DNA from: Deinococcus sp.
Lineage (GTDB): Bacteria > Deinococcota > Deinococci > Deinococcales > Deinococcaceae
DNA: 7,526 nucleotides
Direction of reading: 5' to 3'
Assembly (NCBI GenBank): GCA_018260275.1
Contig: JAGLBK010000130.1
Span: 1-7,526, forward strand
The notes below the pieces were generated by a model. It did not search any database, had not been told where the DNA came from, and worked only from the letters and a program-made list of their open reading frames with translations. Positions within the stretch are counted from its first letter, which is position 1; every line of letters starts with the position of its first letter. The translations under genes were made by a program, and so were the position numbers. Below, one piece after another: positions 1 to 4,968 of this stretch.

Positions 1-2
1 TC

Positions 3-56
3 CGATTTAACTTGATTGCCGCACTCTATAACCACACGCTAGGACTTCCAAAATGA
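3..56 (+). CDS. C-terminal tail of a transposase (5' part outside the window)
   Basis: Only the last 17 codons are present, ending in TGA at 54-56; the encoded tail is RFNLIAALYNHTLGLPK. From memory, C-termini of IS5-type DDE transposases (DDE_Tnp_4 group) often carry an R-F/V-N-L-I-A-x-x-Y-N motif, and this tail fits it. The stop codon runs into a sequence that looks like an IS terminal repeat (55-72), as expected when a transposase gene extends to the end of its element. With so few residues the family call is tentative. The identity would be settled by the sequence left of the window. Confidence 0.5.
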   Translation, partial: RFNLIAALYNHTLGLPK

Positions 57-72
57 CTTTCGCAGGAGGTCT
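55..72 (+). mobile_element. Probable right terminal repeat of the IS that ends here
   Basis: Read inward on the minus strand the segment is AGACCTCCTGCGAAAGTC, which resembles terminal repeats of IS5-family elements. It lies directly after the putative transposase stop codon. The left end lies outside the window, so neither the partner repeat nor a target duplication can be checked; the boundary at 72 is an estimate. Confidence 0.42.
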
Positions 73-175
73 AATATAAAACGCTATACGCTGTCGCCCC
101 TCACCCCTTGTGGGACTTGCAAAGCTGCGCAAGAGAGGGGCCACAGGGCAACTTCTTTACGTCGAATGCCCTAAT
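73..175. other. Non-coding spacer between two mobile elements, with hairpin potential
   Basis: No credible reading frame is seen. Two inverted repeats are visible: GCCCCTC (96-102) with GAGGGGC (135-141), supported inside by CTTG (107-110) with CAAG (130-133), and GGGCA (146-150) with TGCCC (167-171). Before the 176-365 element inserted, this DNA lay immediately downstream of the E1 beta gene, so these hairpins may belong to the old 3' untranslated region or terminator of the E1 operon. Neither has a clear U-tract, so a terminator call is not supported. Confidence 0.35.
171..175 (+). repeat. Left target-site duplication CTAAT
   Basis: CTAAT directly abuts the left inverted repeat of the 176-365 element and is repeated identically at 366-370 on the other side. 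Direct copies flanking inverted repeats are the signature of a transposition event. Confidence 0.8.
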
Positions 176-193
176 CAATGGTTCGGACAGTTT
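176..193 (+). repeat. Left terminal inverted repeat of the 190-bp element
   Basis: 18 bases identical to the reverse complement of 348-365. The match stops at 194 on the inside, and the outer boundary coincides with the CTAAT duplication. Confidence 0.85.
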
Positions 194-347
194 CATAACT
201 CAGGACTGGGATAATCTGAAATAGGCCGTCAGGCACGCACTTCGCGTTACCCCCTCCCGGCCTCTGCAAGCAGCTCTAACGAGTCCCCCGCAGGTGGGGA
301 GGAGCTAAAAATCTCGTGTTAGTCGCGCTTTTCAGAACAGGACTTCA

Positions 348-365
348 AAACTGTCCGAACCATTG
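348..365 (-). repeat. Right terminal inverted repeat of the 190-bp element
   Basis: Perfect 18-bp reverse complement of 176-193. It ends one base before the E1 beta stop codon (complement of 366-368). Confidence 0.85.
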
Positions 366-1358
366 CTAATACGCCATGACCTTCTTGATCGCCCGCGCCA
401 CCCGCACCGGATTGGGCCGGTAGAGGTCTTCGATGGCGGTAAACGGCGGGTACGGCGCGTCGTAGCCGGTGACGCGCACAATCGGCGCACGCAGAAATTC
501 GATGGCTTCCTCGGCGATATTGGCCGAGATTTCGCTGTGAAAGCCCCCGGTGCGCGGAGCTTCCGTGACGATGACCACCCGGCCCGTCTTCTGGACACTG
601 CCCAGGATCGTGTCGAGGTCAAGCGGCACCAGCGTCCGCAGGTCAATGATCTCGGCACCGATTCCGGCGGCGCGGGCCGCTTCCGCCGCCTTCTGCACCA
701 CCTCGACCATGCCGCCGTAACAGATGACCGTCACGTCGCTGCCCTCGGTGACCACGCGGGCCTGACCGATGGGCAGGGTGTAATGGCCCTCCGGCACCTC
801 CTCCTTGAGCGAGCGGTACATCTTGATGCTCTCGAAGAAGAACACCGGGTCGGGGTCGGCGATGGCCGCGAGCAACAGTCCCTTGGCATCGGCGGGGGTG
901 CTGGGAATGACCACCTTGACGCCGGGCGTATGGGCCACGATCGCCTCGGGGCTGTCGGCGTGCTGCTCGGGGGTATGCACGCCGCCACCGTAGGGCGCCC
1001 GGATGACCAGCGGCAGGTGATAGCGGCTGCGGGTGCGGTGGCGATAGCGCCCCAGGTGCGAGAGAATCTGGTCGAGCGCCGGGTACATGAAACCCGCGAA
1101 CTGAATCTCGGCGACAGGTTTCAGGCCCGCTAGCCCCATGCCGATCGCCATACCCACGATGCCCGCCTCGGCCAGCGGCGTATCGAACACGCGCTCTACG
1201 CCGTATTTCTGCTGCAAGCCATCGGTAGCCCGGAACACCCCGCCCATCACGCCCACGTCCTCGCCGAAGATATGCACGCCGTCGTCATGTTTCAGGGCAA
1301 GATCGAGCGCGTCATTGATCGCGGCGATCATGGTCATGGTTTTGGTTGTGGCACTCAC
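366..1358 (-). CDS. 2-oxo acid dehydrogenase E1 component, beta subunit
   Basis: This is the beta half of the thiamine-diphosphate-dependent E1 that decarboxylates pyruvate or branched-chain 2-oxo acids and passes the acyl group to E2 lipoyl domains; it acts in the cytoplasm as an alpha2-beta2 heterotetramer. The 330-residue product has the family's usual length. Visible signatures are GEDVG (32-36), DTPLAEAGIVG (59-69) with the glutamate E64 expected to activate the cofactor, the HTPEQHADSPEA segment (128-139), and the transketolase C-terminal domain from about residue 200 (DVTVICYGG, IDLRTLVPLD, TGRVVIVTEA). I chose GTG at 1358: GGAGGT lies 6 bases upstream and the start overlaps the alpha stop as GTGA. 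The ATGs at 1337 and 1331 are alternatives without such a site. Substrate is unresolved: the middle resembles Gram-positive PdhB, while the C-terminal GYDAPYP...Y.P is common in branched-chain enzymes. A 190-bp mobile element abuts the stop codon. Confidence 0.93.
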   Translation of the reverse strand: MSATTKTMTMIAAINDALDLALKHDDGVHIFGEDVGVMGGVFRATDGLQQKYGVERVFDTPLAEAGIVGMAIGMGLAGLKPVAEIQFAGFMYPALDQILSHLGRYRHRTRSRYHLPLVIRAPYGGGVHTPEQHADSPEAIVAHTPGVKVVIPSTPADAKGLLLAAIADPDPVFFFESIKMYRSLKEEVPEGHYTLPIGQARVVTEGSDVTVICYGGMVEVVQKAAEAARAAGIGAEIIDLRTLVPLDLDTILGSVQKTGRVVIVTEAPRTGGFHSEISANIAEEAIEFLRAPIVRVTGYDAPYPPFTAIEDLYRPNPVRVARAIKKVMAY

Positions 1359-2497
1359 GCTTCGACCTCCGCGAGCAGCTCGGCCTGCTGACGTACCAGC
1401 TGCGGCGTCGGCTCGGCAAAGACGTGTTCCAGAATCTCGGCGGGCTGGGGGTCGGGGTAGCTGTCGGCTTCTTTCAGGGCGTCCTCGAATTCCTGGGCGA
1501 CCTCGGCCAGCAGCGCGGCCTCGGATTCCTCGGTCAGGATTCCCGTGTTCAGCAGATGCGCCCGCAGGCGGTTGACCGGGTCTTTCTCGGCCCATCCGGC
1601 GCTGTCGGCCTCGGTGCGGTAGCGGCTGGGATCGTCGGCGACGGTGTGCGCCTTCATGCGGTAGGTCACGGTTTCGATGAGGGTGGGGCCTTCGCCGTTT
1701 CTGGCCCGCTGCACGGCCTCGCTGGTCACGTGCCAGGTCGCCAGCACGTCGTTGCCGTCCACGCGCACGCCGGGAATTCCGTAGCCCTCGGCGCGGCGGC
1801 TGAGGTTGGTCGCCTTTGTCTGGGTGCGGGTCGGCACGCTGATGGCCCAGCCATTGTTTTGCAAAATGAACACGCACGGGGCATTGAGCGCCCCGGCAAA
1901 GTTGAGCGCCTCATGAAAGTCGCCCTCACTGCTGCCACCGTCACCGATAAAGGCCATCGCCACGTTGCGGGTGCCCTGGCGCTTTTCGGCCAGCGCCGCC
2001 CCCACCGCGTGCGGGTACTGGGTGGCAATAGGAATGTAAAAGGGCAGCACCTTCAGGTCTTCGGGCATGTGCCAGCCGTGCGGCGAGGTACGCCAGTAGG
2101 CCAGCGTGCGGGCAATCGGCAGCCCCAGCGTCAGGGCCGCGCCCGTGTCGCGGTAGGTCGGAAAAAGCCAGTCGTCTTTGGTTAGGGCCGCCGCCGTGCC
2201 AACCTGACTGCCTTCCATACCCCCGAAGGGCGGAAAGACCCCCAGACGGCCCTGGCGGTACAGCACCCAGCCGCGCTCGTCGAACTGCCGGGCGCGGCGC
2301 ATCTGGCGGTACAAACGCAATTGAGTGGCGGTGTCGGGCAGTAGGTCGGGCCGCACGACCGTGCCGTCGGGCGCAAGAATCTGCACCATGTCGCTTTGTT
2401 GCTGAGCCTGATCGTAGGCAGCAGCCCCGGCAGCGAACGCCGCCTGAGTCTCGCCTTCGCGGGATAAAACAGTCTTTTCCTGGTCTGGACGGGTCAT
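1355..2497 (-). CDS. 2-oxo acid dehydrogenase E1 component, alpha subunit
   Basis: This is the alpha half of the same E1 enzyme, carrying the thiamine diphosphate and Mg2+ site. The product is 380 residues, normal for the family. The cofactor motif is clear: GDG at 185-187 (IGDGGSSEGDFHEALNF) and NN at 214-215 (ILQNNGWAIS). The regulatory/active-site loop is present as AHTVADDPSRYR (283-294), and FPPFGGMEGSQVG (88-100) matches the region that precedes the substrate pocket. ATG at 2497 is preferred because GGAGG (2502-2506) lies 4 bases upstream; an in-frame GTG at 2515 would put that site inside the coding sequence. It is the first gene of the pair, with a 4-bp overlap into the beta gene, so the two are translationally coupled. 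No E2 or E3 gene is in the window. I cannot decide between pyruvate and branched-chain specificity. Confidence 0.94.
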   Translation of the reverse strand: MTRPDQEKTVLSREGETQAAFAAGAAAYDQAQQQSDMVQILAPDGTVVRPDLLPDTATQLRLYRQMRRARQFDERGWVLYRQGRLGVFPPFGGMEGSQVGTAAALTKDDWLFPTYRDTGAALTLGLPIARTLAYWRTSPHGWHMPEDLKVLPFYIPIATQYPHAVGAALAEKRQGTRNVAMAFIGDGGSSEGDFHEALNFAGALNAPCVFILQNNGWAISVPTRTQTKATNLSRRAEGYGIPGVRVDGNDVLATWHVTSEAVQRARNGEGPTLIETVTYRMKAHTVADDPSRYRTEADSAGWAEKDPVNRLRAHLLNTGILTEESEAALLAEVAQEFEDALKEADSYPDPQPAEILEHVFAEPTPQLVRQQAELLAEVEA

Positions 2498-2525
2498 AGA
2501 ACCTCCGGTGAGCACGGTTGAACGG

Positions 2526-2585
2526 TTGATTAGACACGGTTAAATTGGACACAGTTGAATTGGACACAGTTGAACCGGAACAGGC
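2526..2585 (-). repeat. Degenerate 15-bp tandem repeat in the E1 leader
   Basis: Four consecutive 15-base units are visible on the plus strand: 2526-2540, 2541-2555, 2556-2570 and 2571-2585. The central two, TAAATTGGACACAGT and TGAATTGGACACAGT, differ at one base; the outer two are more diverged. The array begins about 30 bases upstream of the E1 alpha start and would lie in the 5' leader or promoter of that operon. It could be an array of regulator sites or simple slippage; nothing in the sequence decides this. Confidence 0.6.
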
Positions 2586-2593
2586 CTCAGGGT

Positions 2594-2619
2594 GCCCGGC
2601 GCTGATTGAGCAGCCGGGC
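2594..2619 (-). promoter_or_regulatory. GC-rich hairpin upstream of the E1 operon
   Basis: GCCCGGC (2594-2600) is the exact reverse complement of GCCGGGC (2613-2619), with a 12-base loop that can pair further (GCT with AGC). No U-tract follows on either strand, so it is not a standard terminator. Together with the 15-bp repeats it gives the E1 genes a structured upstream region. Any role in attenuation is inference. Confidence 0.35.
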
Positions 2620-2766
2620 GACGCGCCCCCCGCCCGGGCATACGGACAGGCAGGCCAGAGCAACAGGCGCGGGCAACAGTTTCATAGAAGCGTACCGTGA
2701 GGTTAGCACCCCGGCGAAACGCTGAACAGGCCAACTGGCGTATGTCGCTCCGCTGAGCCGGACAGC

Positions 2767-2772
2767 TAAGCT
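2767..2772 (+). promoter_or_regulatory. TANNNT -10 box of a probable leaderless methyltransferase transcript
   Basis: TAAGCT ends 6 bases before the GTG start at 2779, so transcription would start at or next to the start codon. There is no Shine-Dalgarno sequence before the GTG. A TANNNT box placed this way is the typical arrangement of leaderless genes in Deinococcus. No convincing -35 box is seen. Confidence 0.5.
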
Positions 2773-2778
2773 GACACC

Positions 2779-3606
2779 GTGTCACACGCCGAATACCACG
2801 ACCCCCGTCTGGTCGCCCTGTACGACCTGCAAAACCGCTGGGCACCGGATGACGACTTTTTTCTGGAACTGGCCAACCAGCGGCCCAGCAGGCGCATTCT
2901 GGATCTGGGCTGTGGAACGGGCCGCCTGACCACCGCGTTAGCCAGGGCGGGGCACCATGTCACAGGCATAGACCCGGCGCAGCCTTCCCTGGACGCCGCC
3001 CGGCAAAAGCCGGGAGCAGAGGCGGCCACATGGCTCTGCGGCACTGCCGAAACTGCCCCGGACGCGGCGTTCGACCTTGCCCTGATGACTTCACACGTGG
3101 CGCAGGTTTTCGTAGACGAAGCCGAGTGGGACAGGACTCTGCGCGAGTTACGCCGCGCCCTCGTTCCAGGCGGCCAGCTCGCTTTCGACTCGCGCGACCC
3201 GGCGGCACGGGGCTGGGACACGTGGGATTCGGGGGGCGAGCGTGAAGTGTTCACTTTGCCAGACGGTCAGAGACTCGAAACGTGGACCGAACTGGAGCGC
3301 GTGGCAGACGGCTGCGTCACTTTTACGGGCCACGTCCATTTTCCAGCCACAGGCGAAACCGTCACCGATCAGAGCACCCTGCGGTTTCGTTCGGAAGCGG
3401 AACTGCGCGGGAGCCTGACCGCAGCGGGTTTCGAGGTGCAGCACCTTTACGGCGGCTGGCAACGGCAACCCGTGGGCGAGGGCAGCGGCGAACTATTGAT
3501 AACGCGGTTAGTTGATGTCGCCTTCTGGCTTACTCAACGTCCAGGGGAATCGAGTTTGCGCTGCTGCCGACAGTACTTCCCCTCTCATAATTCAGATTCC
3601 GACTGA
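2779..3606 (+). CDS. Class I SAM-dependent methyltransferase with a mobile-element-derived C-terminus
   Basis: The Rossmann-type methyltransferase fold is clear: motif I LDLGCGTGRL (41-50), the acidic SAM-ribose residue D65 in VTGID, the post-motif strand FDLALMTSHVAQV (98-110), and LVPGGQLAFDSRD (128-140). The substrate cannot be inferred. The start is GTG at 2779, preceded by a leaderless-type -10 box. The open frame is 275 codons, but only residues 1 to about 239 belong to the ancestral protein. At 3494 a 133-bp element with a TA duplication interrupts the gene, and the remaining 36 or so residues, up to the TGA at 3604, are translated from that element. The original ending is still readable at 3631-3666 as VVVARKSAVSH and a stop; removing the element with one TA gives a 250-residue protein ending GELVVVARKSAVSH, a normal final strand for this fold. 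The present protein may be active, impaired or unstable. Confidence 0.88.
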   Translation: MSHAEYHDPRLVALYDLQNRWAPDDDFFLELANQRPSRRILDLGCGTGRLTTALARAGHHVTGIDPAQPSLDAARQKPGAEAATWLCGTAETAPDAAFDLALMTSHVAQVFVDEAEWDRTLRELRRALVPGGQLAFDSRDPAARGWDTWDSGGEREVFTLPDGQRLETWTELERVADGCVTFTGHVHFPATGETVTDQSTLRFRSEAELRGSLTAAGFEVQHLYGGWQRQPVGEGSGELLITRLVDVAFWLTQRPGESSLRCCRQYFPSHNSDSD

Positions 3607-3630
3607 CACCGACTTAGCACGTCATCAATA
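3494..3630. mobile_element. MITE-like element of 133 bp with TA target duplication
   Basis: The proposed element (3496-3628) begins TTGATAACG and ends CGTCATCAA, with TA at 3494-3495 and 3629-3630. Inverted similarity extends about 29 bases at each end (3491-3519 against 3605-3633), with 23 of 29 positions pairing. Inside, AGGGGAA (3543-3549) pairs with TTCCCCT (3577-3583), so the whole unit can fold into a long imperfect hairpin. It carries no transposase. Deleting 135 bases (element plus one TA) rejoins the methyltransferase frame exactly and recreates AACTAGTT, a palindromic target. TA duplication at a palindromic site is typical of IS630/Tc1-mariner elements and some IS5 relatives; the family is inference. 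Confidence 0.75.
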
Positions 3631-3666
3631 GTTGTGGTGGCGCGAAAGTCAGCCGTAAGTCATTAG
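3631..3666 (+). pseudogene. Severed 3' end of the methyltransferase gene
   Basis: In the frame that continues from codon 239 after excision of the element, this segment reads VVVARKSAVSH followed by TAG at 3664-3666. ELLVVARK-like endings are common as the last beta strand of small SAM methyltransferases, which supports this being the original terminus. It is no longer translated because the upstream frame stops inside the element at 3604-3606. Confidence 0.7.
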
Positions 3667-3750
3667 ACCGGGTTCAGCAGCGTCGTGAGAGAAATGTCAT
3701 AAAAGTCATGTTTGAATGGCCCTCAAATTACGCAGGTAAGGAGTCCAAAA

Positions 3751-4353
3751 ATGTCCGACAGTCTCACCCATCTCCAGGAAATGCGCCGCACCATCATCCA
3801 TCAGATGCCGCCCCAGACCGTCTTTTCGGCCCACGACGGCGAAGTGTTCGATCGGCACCGCGACATGATGCTTTCGTGGACGCCCGATATCGTCAAGGGC
3901 TTTTACGACATGCTGTACGCCCACGGCCCCACGGCTGAAATCTTCCGCGAGGGCGAGCGCCCCAAGGTGGAGCAGACCCTCGTCAACTGGTGGGCGCGGG
4001 TCGTGAACGGCCCCCGCGACGATTCCTTCTGGGACTGGATGACCTTCGTGGGCCTGATTCACGTGGTTCGTCAGGTCAAGAATCCGATGATGATCGGGGC
4101 CTGGAGCTTTGTCGAAGGTGAAGCGATTCGCCGCAGCAGCGCCGTCCTGTCGGCGGAGGAAGCCAGCGAATTCCACGGTGCGATTGCCCGCTTCGGCCTG
4201 ACGTTTAACGCGCTGGTGGCCGAGAGTTACATCATTCACTACCTGGAAGCCGTGTCGCAGTCCACCGGCTCCAGCTCCGCGCTGCTCGACCGTCTGGTGC
4301 TGGGTGAAATCGGCGAAACGGTGGCGGGCGTGAGAGGCCACTTCGGCGCGTAA
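3751..4353 (+). CDS. Single-domain protoglobin-type haem protein
   Basis: The 200-residue product matches the length of a stand-alone protoglobin and has no signalling domain attached. Recognisable parts are the N-terminal helices (LSWTPDIVKGFYDMLY, 41-56), a tryptophan-rich E/F region (NWWARVV at 79-85, FWDWM at 93-97), and an F-helix segment with the pattern GLIH-x9-MIGAW (101-118), in which H104 is the likely proximal haem ligand. In this family the haem binds O2, CO or NO; no physiological role can be assigned. ATG at 3751 is chosen because TAAGGAG (3737-3743) lies 7 bases upstream; an earlier in-frame start at 3712 lacks a site. It has its own intrinsic terminator, so it is probably monocistronic. 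The family call rests on pattern recognition; a remote globin-sensor relative is the alternative. Confidence 0.75.
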   Translation: MSDSLTHLQEMRRTIIHQMPPQTVFSAHDGEVFDRHRDMMLSWTPDIVKGFYDMLYAHGPTAEIFREGERPKVEQTLVNWWARVVNGPRDDSFWDWMTFVGLIHVVRQVKNPMMIGAWSFVEGEAIRRSSAVLSAEEASEFHGAIARFGLTFNALVAESYIIHYLEAVSQSTGSSSALLDRLVLGEIGETVAGVRGHFGA

Positions 4354-4375
4354 AGCGGCAGGCGGTAAGCCAGCT

Positions 4376-4411
4376 GGCAGAGGGGGAAGAGTCCTCTCTG
4401 CCTTATTTTTT
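4376..4411 (+). terminator. Rho-independent terminator of the globin gene
   Basis: GGCAGAGGGG (4376-4385) pairs with CCTCTCTGCC (4393-4402) over ten positions including one G-U pair, leaving a 7-base loop, and is followed by TTATTTTTT (4403-4411). It lies 22 bases after the globin stop codon and runs right up to the start of the next, broken gene. Confidence 0.9.
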
Positions 4412-4415
4412 GAGG

Positions 4416-4906
4416 ATGCAGCGACTTCTGGTGGTCGGCAGCCCCGGCGCGGGCAAAAGCACCCTGGCTCAAAAACTGGCGGCCCAAACGGGTCTGCCCC
4501 TGACCCATCTGGACGACCTGTACTGGAATCCCAGCTAGCAAAAGGTAGAGCGGGGGCTGTGGCTTTTACGGCTGCAAGCGGCGCTGGCGGGGGAACGCTG
4601 GATCATCGACGGTAACTTTTCGAGCACACTGCTGGAATGGGCTTACTACGCCGATACGGTCATTTTCCTGATGCCCCCGCGCTGGCTGTGCCTGTGGCGG
4701 GCCTTGACACGCGAGGCGCTGGGGCGTTACCCGCACGGCGGACAGCAGGCTGGGTGGCCTTCGCGGGAATTGCTGCAAGCATCTGGAAATTCGGGCCGCA
4801 AGCGCAGTGGCAACTGGCCCAGCTGAAAACCGTGCCGGGGCTGCGGCTGGTAGTGCTCAGAAGCAGCGCGGAAATCGCCTCATTCATCTACAGCTTGGAG
4901 CACTGA
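4416..4906 (+). pseudogene. Broken P-loop kinase-like gene (topology modulation protein / FlaR-like family)
   Basis: The start MQRLLVVGSPGAGKSTLA contains a perfect Walker A motif (residues 8-16). The next parts, HLDDLYWNP, ERWIIDGNFSSTL, ADTVIFLMPPRWLCLWRAL and near the end LRLVVLRSSAEIASF, follow the order seen in adenylate-kinase-like proteins often annotated as DNA topology modulation protein. The frame is broken twice. Codon 41 is TAG (4536-4538), where the family usually has a tryptophan, so a TGG to TAG change is likely. A one-base loss near 4780 then shifts the frame: the reading from 4416 leads to RELLQA, and the continuation IWKFGPQAQWQLAQ is in the frame that ends at 4906. There is no separated Shine-Dalgarno, and the preceding terminator abuts the ATG. 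The sequence is otherwise well conserved, suggesting recent decay; a sequencing error could explain one lesion but hardly both. Confidence 0.8.
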
Positions 4907-4955
4907 CGCGCGGCCCACCGGCCAGGGAGCGACAGGGCCAAGCCATGCCAGGGCT

Positions 4956-4961
4956 TATCCT
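4956..4961 (+). promoter_or_regulatory. TANNNT -10 box of a probable leaderless mnmD transcript
   Basis: TATCCT ends 7 bases before the ATG at 4969, giving a predicted transcription start at the start codon. No Shine-Dalgarno is found at a proper distance from this ATG. This supports 4969 over the ATG at 4945 as the true start. A -35 box is not apparent. Confidence 0.45.
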
Positions 4962-4968
4962 GTCTGCG

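Larger units (their letters stand above)
176..365. mobile_element. MITE-like element, 190 bp, with perfect 18-bp terminal inverted repeats
   Basis: The left end CAATGGTTCGGACAGTTT (176-193) is the exact reverse complement of 348-365, and the pair is flanked by a 5-bp direct duplication CTAAT (171-175 and 366-370). There is no transposase frame inside, so the element must be moved by a transposase made elsewhere. The interior is rich in secondary structure: AGGCCG (223-228) with CGGCCT (258-263), enclosing the small hairpin ACGC-ACTTC-GCGT (235-247); a second C-rich/G-rich hairpin lies around 270-306. The element landed on the stop codon of the E1 beta gene; the duplicated target supplies the stop, so the protein is unchanged. 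The family is not recognised, and a 5-bp duplication alone does not identify it. Confidence 0.85.

Noticed and set aside
176..365. The 18-bp inverted repeats as a giant terminator or CRISPR-like repeat
   Set aside because: The loop of about 154 bases is too large for a terminator, there is no U-tract, and the repeats are inverted with a flanking direct duplication. Transposition explains all features.
363..1133. Long plus-strand open frame opposite the E1 beta gene
   Set aside because: The minus strand here encodes a clear, full E1 beta protein. The plus-strand translation is low in complexity, rich in His, Asp, Arg and Gly, and shows no domain; it is a GC-rich shadow.
1359..1877. N-terminal extension of the E1 beta frame up to 1877
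   Set aside because: It overlaps the conserved alpha subunit and reads as Arg/Pro-rich noise. The GTG at 1358 with a good ribosome site and GTGA overlap is the natural start.
2587..2685. 32-codon minus-strand frame starting MKLLPAPVALACLSVC, lipoprotein-like
   Set aside because: It has no ribosome site, lies in a GC-rich hairpin region and has no meaningful sequence after the first 16 residues. Chance in a GC-rich spacer is more likely.
3667..3750. Promoter for the globin gene, including a GTCAT direct repeat at 3696-3708
   Set aside because: The best -35/-10 pair (TTCAGC near 3673, TCATAA near 3697) is poor, and two short GTCAT copies are not enough to call an operator.
3706..4341. Minus-strand open frame of about 211 codons opposite the globin gene
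   Set aside because: The globin on the plus strand has a ribosome site, recognisable family pattern and terminator. The opposite frame has no start signal and shadow-like composition.
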